Assembly (NCBI GenBank): GCA_016190175.1
Contig: JACPRC010000159.1
Coordinates: 1-42,199 of the forward strand
Length of the DNA: 42,199 nt
Reading direction: 5' to 3'
From: Planctomycetota bacterium
Lineage (GTDB): Bacteria; Planctomycetota; MHYJ01; JACPRB01
Notes under the pieces: model-generated
The model's input: only the letters and a program-made list of their open reading frames with translations
Told to the model about the DNA's origin: nothing
Databases searched by the model: none
Shown here: in pieces, positions 34,481 to 42,199 of the stretch
Layout: the number at the start of each line of letters is the position of its first letter
How positions within the stretch are numbered: the stretch's first letter is position 1
Made by a program: the position numbers and the translations under genes

Positions 34481-34483
34481 CGA

Positions 34484-34594
34484 ATGGCCTTGGTCGTCGA
34501 GCGGAGCATCGGCGGGCGCGACTGCGTCATGGCCCGGGAATTGGACGGTGAACCTCCCGGAGGGGACGTCCGTTCCTCGCAGAAGAAGGGATAG
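34484..34594 (+). CDS. possible 36-residue microprotein
   Basis: A short frame (MALVVERSIGGRDCVMAREL, then DGEPPGGDVRSSQKKG) that starts 3 nt after the LysM gene stop and ends 3 nt before the next gene's GTG, exactly filling the gap. Its 3' end contains the GAAGGG that probably serves X1. Third-position GC is high. It may be a real small subunit or the remnant of a lost gene. Confidence 0.35.
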   Translation: MALVVERSIGGRDCVMARELDGEPPGGDVRSSQKKG

Positions 34595-34597
34595 CCC

Positions 34598-36010
34598 GTG
34601 TCACTGCATGTGGAGTTGAAGTCGGCGAAGACCGACCTTCTCTTCCAGGAAGATACGGAGATCGAACTCGAGTTTGCCAACCGGGGCGGGGAACCGATCT
34701 TCCTGCTCCCGCCGGAATACCTGGGTCAGGTCACCCCGTTGCGGATCACGGAGGTGCGGACCGGGGAGGAGCGCCTGTACCGGCGAGCGGGTCGGCCTCG
34801 AGATCGCGAACGGGAGTCTCCGCTGGCTCCGGGAAAGAGCGTCACGGGGTCCTTCCGGTTGCTTGGGCGAATCCCCGAACCGGCTCCCGGCGAGTACGAG
34901 TTGTCCGCCTTTCATGAGCACGGCGAGGACGCGAACCGGATCGAGTCGCGACCCGTGCGGATCAAAGTCCATCCGACGGTTCCCAGGAACGTCGCGCTGG
35001 ATACCCTCCAAGGCGAGGGGATGTGGGGAGCATGGATGAATCTCGGCGCTCAACCGCCCGACGTCGTACTCACGCTGTTCGACGTGGCCGCCGGGGGCGG
35101 GGTGAGCAAGGTCCTCCCCTTGGCCAAAGCGACGCTGCACACTCGGCCGGTTCTTTCGCTGCCGGTGAATCGGGGAGACCGTTCCCGACCTTGGATCGCG
35201 TGGATCGACGGCGGGGCATTCGTGTTCCTGCGCGTTTCCCCGGGATCGGATCCGGGCCGGATCGAGCTTCCCGGATCCGAAGCGGAGATCGTCCCGGCGC
35301 TCTACGTCGATGCGGCGGGAACGGCGACCGCACTCGTGTGGCTCGCCGAGCCCGGCGGAAGGCCGTCTCGCTTCCAAATCGTTCACCTCGCCGCAGGTGA
35401 AGCCCGCTTGGGCGCGTGCGGCGAATCGGTTGCACGGCGTCCCGCGTGGGCGATGAGCCACTCCTTCTCCGACGGCACTCGCCTGCTGACGACGTTGGAC
35501 GATTCCCGGGAAGGGGCCACCCTCTCGTCGCGGGCGTGGAGCGAGAGTCGGGTGGGACCGGTCGACCCCCTGGCCGCTTGGAAGACGCGGCCGGTGACGG
35601 CCGGCGCTACGTTGAATCTGAACGACGTTCTTCACGGATGGGTCCTGATGCGGGAAGAGAAGACGGGCCGCCTGGAGCTGGCCGGATGGAAGATCGATGT
35701 GGAGCGGAAGTTCGCCGAAGTCGATCGGCAAGCGGTCGAATGGCCGCTCTTCGAACCGATCGATCGCTCCCTGGTTCGAGTGACCCGAACGGGCGCTCCC
35801 GCCGTTCTTCTCTGCGACGTCAAGGGCGGCTGGTGGTTCCACTATCGGGGAGCATGCAGGCCTTTGCCCGAACCGATGCGAACGACGCGATTGCCTCTCG
35901 ATGTGGCGTTCATGGGAGGGGAGGAGCCCGTTCTCGTCTGCGCGGAGGCGGGTCGCGGATTCCGCCTGCGGATGATGAACGGCCGACCCCTTCCTCCCTC
36001 TCCGCTTTGA
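34598..36010 (+). CDS. beta-rich protein X1 of the vgrG island
   Basis: A 470-residue protein without signal peptide or membrane segment. Residues 1-125 read as an Ig-like domain (SAKTDLLFQEDTEIELEFAN, then a closing strand near GEYELSAFHEHGED). The rest is beta-rich, possibly a propeller, with TLQGEGMWGAWMNLGAQPPD near 135 and RPVLSLPVNRGDRSRPWIAW near 182. It is clearly paralogous to X2 at 40574-41998. No known family is recognised. Placement before the first metalloprotease-like gene suggests an adaptor, chaperone or immunity protein; the lack of a signal peptide fits a cytoplasmic chaperone or adaptor. The start is GTG with AAGGG nearby. Confidence 0.8.
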   Translation: MSLHVELKSAKTDLLFQEDTEIELEFANRGGEPIFLLPPEYLGQVTPLRITEVRTGEERLYRRAGRPRDRERESPLAPGKSVTGSFRLLGRIPEPAPGEYELSAFHEHGEDANRIESRPVRIKVHPTVPRNVALDTLQGEGMWGAWMNLGAQPPDVVLTLFDVAAGGGVSKVLPLAKATLHTRPVLSLPVNRGDRSRPWIAWIDGGAFVFLRVSPGSDPGRIELPGSEAEIVPALYVDAAGTATALVWLAEPGGRPSRFQIVHLAAGEARLGACGESVARRPAWAMSHSFSDGTRLLTTLDDSREGATLSSRAWSESRVGPVDPLAAWKTRPVTAGATLNLNDVLHGWVLMREEKTGRLELAGWKIDVERKFAEVDRQAVEWPLFEPIDRSLVRVTRTGAPAVLLCDVKGGWWFHYRGACRPLPEPMRTTRLPLDVAFMGGEEPVLVCAEAGRGFRLRMMNGRPLPPSPL

Positions 36011-36034
36011 CTCGGGACGGGAAAGGAGAACCGA

Positions 36035-38332
36035 ATGGCGGACATCTTCAAGACGGCGAAGGGGATGTTCGCGAACGTGGCGACGAGCGCCAAGAACGCG
36101 GGAAGCGGGAATACGCTTGCGCCTGCGGGACAGTTCTACAGGGTCACGCTGAGAATGGGGAGCATCGACGATCTTTTTCCCGACGAGATTACGAAGGCAA
36201 AGGGCCGGATGGAACGGCTTCAGGTCCTGGGTCTGTTTTACTACCCGTTGAACCACGCCCTTTCGGGAAAGGCCCTCGAAGAGTGCTGGAAGTGGGTCGA
36301 GGAGCACATCAAACCGAAGACGAAATCCTCCCGGGACAACTTCGAATTCGGCATGGAGGAGTTTGTCCTGACGGCGCTCGAGGAAAGAGTGGTCGCTTGC
36401 GATCCTTCTCCGTTCAAGGACGTGGGAAGCGATTACGCCGAGGGGGGGCTTCCCGTCGAGACCCCGGGAGCGCCCGCGCCCGGGGATTTTGCGAAGATCC
36501 GGATCCCCGGCGGCTACTCCATGCGATGGTCCTTGGGAAGTTCGGACGTCTTCTCCCAAGACAGCGACCCGGACTACTGGTCCCGGCTCGACGGCGAGGA
36601 GTCTCCGGAACTGAAGGACAAGGCTCTAAGTTTGAGGAAGGCCCATTTTCCCTTCGGGATGGAAGACTCGCTCTTCGACCATGAGAGGGCCGTTTGGTCC
36701 GCGAATCGCGCGCTCGGAAAGGTCCCTCTCGTCGCCAAGGTGGAACGGGGACCTGGGGTCAATGGTCCTTGGCAACCGGTGAACAACGCGACCGTCGGGT
36801 TCCAACTCATCGAGCCGTATGAGTGGAAGCACGGCCCCGACTATGACCGCCGCCATCTCAACACTCATCCGGACGTCGAGGACTTCATCGCGAAAGCGGA
36901 GAATACGGGGGCATCGTCGCTGGATCCCAAACATCCTCTCAAAGGCAACTGCCATCATACTTGGGGAGGGCAACGCGGGCGAGGCGATCCGCTGAAAGGA
37001 ACGGGTGTGGGCGGCGTCGTCTTCTCGATCAAGGAGACGCCGGGGTTCAACGCGCCGCACAAGACGGGGCGCAAGCTGCATCGTTACGTCGTCGATCCCG
37101 CCCAGTGCAAGAAGGATCGGCCGGACTGCCGGGAATTGCACCACGACGTCCCCCTGGCGTTCCTGCCGCCTGACCCCAAGACCTACCCCTATGCCGTTTG
37201 GGCCCAGGTCAACGAGGATGGAGAGGCAGGCGTGATCTTCACTCCATCGAGGATGGGAGGGGATCGGTATCGGATCCGCGCCTATGTCGCGGCGGCCGAC
37301 GGGAAAACGCTGTTCGACGGGAAGGGCACGCCTTCCTGGAAGTTCGATACCGGCACCATGGTCGTATGGCGCAACATCCGGATCAGCCGCTTCCTCAGGA
37401 AGGCGACGTCGGACTCGTTCGTCTATGAGAAGCTCTGGAAGGAGACCGAGCCGTACTCGCTCAACATCCATTGCGGGAAAGACTACCTCGCCTGGGCCGG
37501 CCTCTCCCACGGGTTCACACATCCCAAGAAGCCTCTCGATACGCTGAGGGAACGCTTCCGCACGGCATTCTGCGAGATCGAGTTCGACTTCGACCCCGAC
37601 TCGGACAAGGTCGAAGAGATTCCGCCGGAAGACTATGTCGAGGCCTACAAGACGGCGCTGTCGGTAGCGGAAGCAGGCATGCCGACGCTTCCCCCAGGAG
37701 GGCGGTTCTACGACCTGCGGCGCCTCTTCCTGTCCGCCGAGGACGCTGCGCACAGCGATGTGGTCGCACTCTTCCCCATGCATTCCCCCCGGGCGTACAA
37801 CGAACCTCTCGCAGCGACGGACGAATCGAGACTGGAAACGACCGCGACCGGTCTCACCGACGCCGCGTTCGAACGAGTCACGGACATCATCTATCGCTTC
37901 ATGTTCCCGACGTTCATGCGGAAGATCGCCAAGAACGGCTTTCTTCCGGGCCTGACGATTCTTCAGGCCGGGATCATCCACTCGTGGGGAGTCCTCTTCG
38001 CGGCCAAGTTCAAGAACCCCATGGCGCTGGGGGGACACGCCACCCCCTATGGTGCCGTCGCGATCTTCTACGGCAAGGACCTGTGGGAGAAGCCGCCTTC
38101 GCCGGCAGGGATGGATTTCGATTATGCCGGGCTCCTGGCCCACGAGCTGGGGCACTGTCTCCATCGGCCCCACGCGCCTTTCGCCGATCCCGGCGAGCCG
38201 GGCGCGGCGGACGGCGAAGAGAACACGGAGAAGCACTCCGGTAACGATTGCGTCATGGCGTACAAGTGCTGTCCCGATGCGGAGTTCTGCGCCAAGTGTC
38301 TCCTGGCGCTCCGGGGGTACGACATTGTCTGA
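36035..38332 (+). CDS. metzincin-like metalloprotease effector candidate P1
   Basis: A 765-residue protein. The N-terminal conserved block (FYRVTLRMGSIDDLF, MERLQVLGLFYYPLNHAL) spans about residues 34-95. The central part has beta-rich segments (EAGVIFTPSRMGGDRYRIRA, then TGTMVVWRNIRISRFLRK). The C-terminal domain has HELGHCLHRPH (703-713), a zinc-binding HExxH with a third His at the metzincin spacing, though the usual Gly at position 7 is His. CVMAYK with Met741 is a likely Met-turn, and a Cys cluster (CC...C..C) precedes ALRGYD at the end. There is no signal peptide, as expected for cargo of a contractile injection system. It is paralogous to P2. AAGGAG precedes the ATG. Toxin or effector function is inferred from vgrG linkage. 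Confidence 0.82.
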   Translation: MADIFKTAKGMFANVATSAKNAGSGNTLAPAGQFYRVTLRMGSIDDLFPDEITKAKGRMERLQVLGLFYYPLNHALSGKALEECWKWVEEHIKPKTKSSRDNFEFGMEEFVLTALEERVVACDPSPFKDVGSDYAEGGLPVETPGAPAPGDFAKIRIPGGYSMRWSLGSSDVFSQDSDPDYWSRLDGEESPELKDKALSLRKAHFPFGMEDSLFDHERAVWSANRALGKVPLVAKVERGPGVNGPWQPVNNATVGFQLIEPYEWKHGPDYDRRHLNTHPDVEDFIAKAENTGASSLDPKHPLKGNCHHTWGGQRGRGDPLKGTGVGGVVFSIKETPGFNAPHKTGRKLHRYVVDPAQCKKDRPDCRELHHDVPLAFLPPDPKTYPYAVWAQVNEDGEAGVIFTPSRMGGDRYRIRAYVAAADGKTLFDGKGTPSWKFDTGTMVVWRNIRISRFLRKATSDSFVYEKLWKETEPYSLNIHCGKDYLAWAGLSHGFTHPKKPLDTLRERFRTAFCEIEFDFDPDSDKVEEIPPEDYVEAYKTALSVAEAGMPTLPPGGRFYDLRRLFLSAEDAAHSDVVALFPMHSPRAYNEPLAATDESRLETTATGLTDAAFERVTDIIYRFMFPTFMRKIAKNGFLPGLTILQAGIIHSWGVLFAAKFKNPMALGGHATPYGAVAIFYGKDLWEKPPSPAGMDFDYAGLLAHELGHCLHRPHAPFADPGEPGAADGEENTEKHSGNDCVMAYKCCPDAEFCAKCLLALRGYDIV

Positions 38333-38438
38333 GCGTCCCCCAGCGCCGGCCGTCGCGGAACCGGAATGGTGCACCCGCGCCGCTTGCGGGAAGTACTTCC
38401 CGGCCCTGCGGGGCTGGAACCTTCGGGAGGTTTCATAG
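38325..38438 (+). CDS. possible 37-residue microprotein or relic
   Basis: A TTG-started frame overlapping the P1 stop by 8 nt and ending directly before the P2 ATG. Its end, CGKYFPALRGWNLREVS, resembles the C-termini of P1 (CLLALRGYD) and P2 (CTLALRGWDVKK). It could be the leftover tail of a third protease copy or a true microprotein. It contains the GGGAGG ribosome-binding site of P2. Confidence 0.35.
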   Translation: MSERPPAPAVAEPEWCTRAACGKYFPALRGWNLREVS

Positions 38439-40574
38439 ATGCCCGGACCGGAGCTTGCCCATGTGGCGCCGGATTCCACGGAGAGACGGTACACGAACAC
38501 CCTCGTCCCGAGGCCCACGTACCGGATCGCGCTGAGACTCGGAGAGATCGACGACCTCTTCTCCGAACCGCCCGATACGGAACTCGGACGCATGGCCCGC
38601 CTCCAGGTGCTCGGGCTCTTCTACTTCCCCCTGCGCCATGCGATGGCCGCCGAGCGGGCGAAGACCTGCTGGGAGTGGGTCCGGTCGAAGATCGTCCCGC
38701 AGCAAGAAGGCGAGACGGGCGATTTCCTCCGAAACGCGCTCCGGGCGCGCGTCGTCGGCGAAGCGAATGCTCCCTTTGAATCGCTCGGATCGTTCCGGAG
38801 CGGACTGCCGGAAGCGGCGGAGAACCCGGACTGCCCCGGCGAAAAGAACTTCGCCAGGATCCGCCTGCCGGGAGGATTCACTTACCTCAACTCGTCGTCG
38901 ATCAAGGTGAACGAGGATCTGAATTACCCCCTGGAGTTCGGCGCGGATCTCTTCGATGCGGAAAGCCGCTTCTACGCCGACAATCCGGTCTTGGGCAAAC
39001 TTCCTCTCGTCGCGAAGGTCCTGAGACGTTCCGGCCAGGGCGAGGGCTGGGTCCCGGCGGAGGGGGTGCACGTCTATTTCCGGCTCGTCAAACCGTACCC
39101 GCTTTCTCCCGCCTACGACCGCACGACCGCCACTCAGGGGATCGACGCCTCGATCGCGAAGGAAGAGGCGACCCACATCGTCCAGGAAGATGCGGATCCC
39201 CAGACCGGGAATTGTCATGCGGACCGGGGAGGCAAACGGGGCGCTCCCCTGGCGTCGTCAGGCGACCATCCCCGAGTCGGCCTTTTCAAGATCGTCCCGA
39301 CGCCGGGATTCAACGAACCCCACCCGTCGCGGCCGCTTGTCCGCAAGACCTGGTTTCCCTGTGCGGAATCGGTCGCGGATCCCCGGAAGCATCCGGACGC
39401 CGTGACCGCCGAGACCAACGGCGAAGGCGAGGCCGGGGTGATCTTCATGCCCTCGCAGATGGGCGGAGATCGATTTCGGATCCGCGCGTTCATCGGCCCG
39501 CCCACGACGGAGAGCGACGGAGCCGATGCGGCCGCCGTCCGCGCGGAGACCGGGACTCTGGTCGTCTGGCGCAACGTGCGGATCAGCCGATTCCTGCGAA
39601 AAGAGCCGGCGCAGTCCGTGCTGCCCGATCTGATCAAGGAAGCGGAGGAGTTCGGATACGGGGCCGACGAAGACTACCTCTTGCGCCTGGCCCTGATGAA
39701 CGCCTCCTACGAATGGCAGGGGCTGCCCGAAATCTCGCGGGACGAAATCGTCCGTCGCTTTGCCTGCGCTTTCTGCGAGCTCGAATTCGACGGAGGGAAG
39801 CTGGTCCCCGAAGTCGTCGAGAAGGAGGAATATGCGTCGGCGTATCGACAGGCGATCGACGACGCGACGGAGGGAGCGGTCGCCCTGGGAACGGAGTGGG
39901 AGCCGGACCAGCTTCTCCTCCCGCCGTCCGAGGCGGTCCAAGGCGAGTCGATCGTCCATCTCCCGATGCACTCGCCCGCGGCCTACAACGCCCGGGTGGG
40001 CGCGGAGACGACGGCGGCCTTGAGGCTGGATCCGGATACGGGCGAGCTTCCTCAGGACGAAAAGGAGGCTCTCGACGTGCTGATCGACAACTACATGTTC
40101 GCCGGCCTTCTCCGCGGTCTTTCGAAGAACGGATCTCTCCCGGGGTTGACGTTGCTCCAAGGCGCGGGATGCTGCACGTGGGACGTGCTCCAGCTTCGGG
40201 GCACCGTGGCGCTGGGGCAGTCCAAGGCCTTCCGCGGGTGCGGCCTCTGGTTCGGCAAACAGACGTACGCCAATCCGGGTCCGGCGGGCTACTTCTGGGA
40301 CCTTACGGGTTGCGCCGTTCACGAGATCGGCCATTGCCTCTTTCGGGAACATGCGCCCGGAAGCGACCCGCCCAGGAAAGGGGCGGCCGGGGCACGGACG
40401 GAGGAGCATGATCCCCTGTCCAAGAAGGGCGGCGGAAACGTGTGCGTGATGGCCTACAAGCACTCGCCGGGGTTCTTCTGCTCCCGCTGCACGCTGGCGC
40501 TCAGGGGCTGGGACGTCAAGAAGGCGAGCCCGACCTCGGAAGTCCCCCCCGAGCTGCCTCCGGAAGTGAGCTGA
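38439..40574 (+). CDS. metzincin-like metalloprotease effector candidate P2
   Basis: A 711-residue paralogue of P1. It has the same N-terminal block (TYRIALRLGEIDDLF, MARLQVLGLFYFPLRHAM), the same central strands (EAGVIFMPSQMGGDRFRIRA, TGTLVVWRNVRISRFLRK) and the C-terminal HEIGHCLFREH (628-638). Met671 lies in CVMAYKHSP, and FCSRCTLALRGWD is near the end. The third zinc-ligand His is at the metzincin spacing; Phe replaces the usual Gly at position 7. It ends with a short Pro/Ser tail. GGGAGG precedes ATG 38439. Its stop overlaps the X2 start (ATG 40574), so P2 and X2 are translationally coupled. Two divergent copies suggest diversified targets or paired cargo. Confidence 0.82.
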   Translation: MPGPELAHVAPDSTERRYTNTLVPRPTYRIALRLGEIDDLFSEPPDTELGRMARLQVLGLFYFPLRHAMAAERAKTCWEWVRSKIVPQQEGETGDFLRNALRARVVGEANAPFESLGSFRSGLPEAAENPDCPGEKNFARIRLPGGFTYLNSSSIKVNEDLNYPLEFGADLFDAESRFYADNPVLGKLPLVAKVLRRSGQGEGWVPAEGVHVYFRLVKPYPLSPAYDRTTATQGIDASIAKEEATHIVQEDADPQTGNCHADRGGKRGAPLASSGDHPRVGLFKIVPTPGFNEPHPSRPLVRKTWFPCAESVADPRKHPDAVTAETNGEGEAGVIFMPSQMGGDRFRIRAFIGPPTTESDGADAAAVRAETGTLVVWRNVRISRFLRKEPAQSVLPDLIKEAEEFGYGADEDYLLRLALMNASYEWQGLPEISRDEIVRRFACAFCELEFDGGKLVPEVVEKEEYASAYRQAIDDATEGAVALGTEWEPDQLLLPPSEAVQGESIVHLPMHSPAAYNARVGAETTAALRLDPDTGELPQDEKEALDVLIDNYMFAGLLRGLSKNGSLPGLTLLQGAGCCTWDVLQLRGTVALGQSKAFRGCGLWFGKQTYANPGPAGYFWDLTGCAVHEIGHCLFREHAPGSDPPRKGAAGARTEEHDPLSKKGGGNVCVMAYKHSPGFFCSRCTLALRGWDVKKASPTSEVPPELPPEVS

Positions 40575-41998
40575 TGGGACTGTCCGTCGAATTGAGAATG
40601 GACCGGACGGACCTCCTGGTTCAAGAGCGTCCCCGCTGTTTGCTGGTTCTCTCCAATTCCGGGCAAGAGACGGTTCGTCTGCCGCACCCGCGGTACGGCG
40701 AGACCATGCCGATCCTTCGGACCCTGAACGTGGTTACCGGTGAAGAAACGGTGCACCGGAGGCCCGTGCAGGGGTTGTGGCCGGAGCGCGAGACGACGCT
40801 CCGCCCCGGCGACCGGATCGTCTCGCTGCTGCCCCTTCCCGCGGAGGGTTTTCTCTCCAAGGCCGGAACCTACGAGCTGTGGGCGATCTACGAATACGAT
40901 GGCGGACGGTCGCAGGGAGCGTCGCCCCCGATACGGATCCGGATTCGGCCGGCGACACCGTGCCGTCCGACGTTCGACACCTTGCAGGGCGTCGTCACGT
41001 ACGCGACGTGGGTCAATCTCGGCGCGGATCCGCCGGACATCGTGCGCACCCGCTTCGACGTGCGGGCCGGAGGAGGAGTGGGGGAAACGCTGGCTGTGGC
41101 CGGCGCCACGGCGCGCTCGCGGCCCGTCCTGTCGCTCCCGCCCAACCGGCGCGACCGGTCCGGCCACTGGATCGCATGGTCGGACGAAAGCGCGCTCCGG
41201 TTCATCTACTTGTCGCGCGAGTCCGGACCTGCGGCCGCAGGGCGGTTCGATCTCGGGAGCGGCGACGCCCGCATCGTCGCTCCGCTCGTCGCGGATCCCC
41301 GGGAGGATCGGCGGGTCACCCCCGCCGCCGCGGCGCTCGTCCTCCTTGGGGCGCACCGGCGCCTCGTGTCCGTGCGCCTGACTCCCGAGGGTCCGCGCCC
41401 GGGGCCCGCCGCCGATCTCCCAGGACCGCTTCCGGCGTGGATGATGAACCACGTGCGCTCCGACGGCGGGCGGCTGGCGACGCTGGTGCAATGCCGCGCG
41501 GGCGTCGTTTCGCTCGCTGCGATCCGCTGGACGGATCGGGACATCGGCGTTCCCGCGGAGCTCGGCAAGTGGGAGGGCGAGTTCGTGGCCGCTGGGGCGA
41601 CGCTCGACCTTCGAGACGCGATCCGTGGTGCGACGCTTCTTCGGGTGGGGCCCTCGCTTCGAAAGTACGTTCTCGCGCGATGGTCCGTCGATGCGGGCGG
41701 GGGATTTCGGATCGAGGAGAGTCGGGAACCGACCTTGGATGAACGGAAGTCGATCTCCGACGTCGCGATCCGCGTCAGCAGTCAAGGGATTGCGGCGATG
41801 CTGTGCCGGAGTGCCGAGGGCGAGTGGTTCGTCGGAGGGGTCCAAGGGTTCCGGGCCCTCCCTCCGTCCGTCACGAACTCCCGGCGCCCGCTGGACCTGT
41901 TGTTCCTGAACGGGGTCGAGCCCGTCGTGGTCTGCTCCCAAGAGGGCTCGGGATTCCGCCTGCTGCGGGCGGACGGGTCGCCGCTGCCGGCCGAGTAG
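40574..41998 (+). CDS. beta-rich protein X2 of the vgrG island
   Basis: A 474-residue paralogue of X1. It shares the Ig-like start (DRTDLLVQERPRCLLVLSNS; LPHPRYGETMPILRTLNVVT), then TLQGVVTYATWVNLGADPPD and RPVLSLPPNRRDRSGHWIAW, and the same overall length. No signal peptide or membrane segment is seen. ATG 40574 overlaps the P2 stop (TGATG), a strong sign that X2 and P2 work together, as immunity, chaperone or adaptor to its effector. Longer upstream in-frame starts fall inside P2 and are not used. It is the last gene of the island. Confidence 0.8.
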   Translation: MGLSVELRMDRTDLLVQERPRCLLVLSNSGQETVRLPHPRYGETMPILRTLNVVTGEETVHRRPVQGLWPERETTLRPGDRIVSLLPLPAEGFLSKAGTYELWAIYEYDGGRSQGASPPIRIRIRPATPCRPTFDTLQGVVTYATWVNLGADPPDIVRTRFDVRAGGGVGETLAVAGATARSRPVLSLPPNRRDRSGHWIAWSDESALRFIYLSRESGPAAAGRFDLGSGDARIVAPLVADPREDRRVTPAAAALVLLGAHRRLVSVRLTPEGPRPGPAADLPGPLPAWMMNHVRSDGGRLATLVQCRAGVVSLAAIRWTDRDIGVPAELGKWEGEFVAAGATLDLRDAIRGATLLRVGPSLRKYVLARWSVDAGGGFRIEESREPTLDERKSISDVAIRVSSQGIAAMLCRSAEGEWFVGGVQGFRALPPSVTNSRRPLDLLFLNGVEPVVVCSQEGSGFRLLRADGSPLPAE

Positions 41999-42027
41999 AA
42001 GAGGGGCCCCGTCGCGCCGCGACTCCG

Positions 42028-42105
42028 CTACTTCCTCTCGAACTCCGCCACCTCCTCCGTCGTCGCGGCCTCCTTCAGCTCCTTCCCCTTGTGGAACGTC
42101 CGGAC
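42028..42105 (-). pseudogene. 3' remnant of a truncated gene
   Basis: A minus-strand frame encodes a 25-residue tail (VRTFHKGKELKEAATTEEVA, then EFERK) ending at TAG 42028-42030, preceded by an in-frame TGA at 42106-42108. Codon use is typical of the host, but no start or upstream body exists. It looks like the end of a gene cut by a rearrangement near 42108. Family not recognised. Confidence 0.35.
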
Positions 42106-42108
42106 TCA

Positions 42109-42199
42109 TCTTCGACACCAGGGTTTGTGAGTGCGTTGAGCGCCAAGAAGATACGCAGGGTGGGAAAATCTTTACCACTACACTTTCGGCGTGCAAATG
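42109..42199. other. low-GC segment at window end
   Basis: The last ~90 bp are clearly less GC-rich than everything before and hold no recognisable gene. They may be the edge of an inserted element that truncated the gene at 42028-42105. The window ends before this can be judged. Confidence 0.35.

Noticed and set aside
31320-41998. A complete type VI secretion locus
   Set aside because: Only the spike and linked genes are present; no sheath, tube, baseplate, membrane complex or ATPase gene is in the window.

Overview
The window is high-GC DNA from a Gram-negative bacterium, since it carries a Kdo transferase for lipid A. The gene content points to Planctomycetota or a close relative: an ECF sigma factor with an FPSTRW start paired with a receptor-like Ser/Thr kinase, a second kinase with a zinc-ribbon N-terminus, a CRTAC1/ASPIC-UnbV FG-GAP protein, a PKD lipoprotein and a secreted squalene-cyclase-like toroid protein. 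This is inference from gene families; no marker gene fixes the phylum. I see no rRNA, tRNA or CRISPR array.

Layout. 1-322: multi-hairpin intergenic element. 323-7634: housekeeping genes (waaA, metK, ahcY) with lipoproteins, a retropepsin-like protein, a HEPN protein coupled to metK, and a PadR/HAAS regulator pair. 7676-10603: restriction-modification island of atypical composition, with an HTH-Zn-ribbon adenine methyltransferase converging on a putative endonuclease. 10988-16215: surface polysaccharide and envelope genes (GT4 glycosyltransferase, PKD lipoprotein, polyprenyl-phosphate sugar transferase). The sugar transferase has an unusual leader with a tiny upstream ORF and a hairpin that hides its ribosome-binding site. 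16339-22325: leftward genes, including a CRTAC1-type FG-GAP/thioredoxin protein interrupted by one in-frame UGA followed by a bSECIS-like hairpin, then an RDD membrane protein and dodecin. 22414-24426: a hypothetical gene and a toroid protein. 24680-31186: sigma factor and two Ser/Thr kinases. 31320-41998: a vgrG island.

The vgrG island is the best candidate for an undescribed system. It holds VgrG, a LysM/peptidoglycan-binding protein, two paralogous large proteins ending in a metzincin-like HExxHxxxxxH zinc motif plus a downstream Met/Cys cluster, and two paralogous beta-rich proteins of about 470 residues that flank the protease pair (order X1-P1-P2-X2). Two possible microproteins sit in the gaps. 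The genes are tightly packed or overlapping, which suggests one operon that loads metalloprotease effectors on a contractile-injection spike.

A second theme is structured intergenic DNA. A cloverleaf-like repeat family has GCCCTTGACAC termini (14500-14674 with a nested copy at 14564-14648, and 22000-22087). There is a larger element of the same architecture at 7-248 and heptamer tandem repeats at 16232 and 17350. Several promoters lie so close to start codons that the transcripts look leaderless or nearly so.
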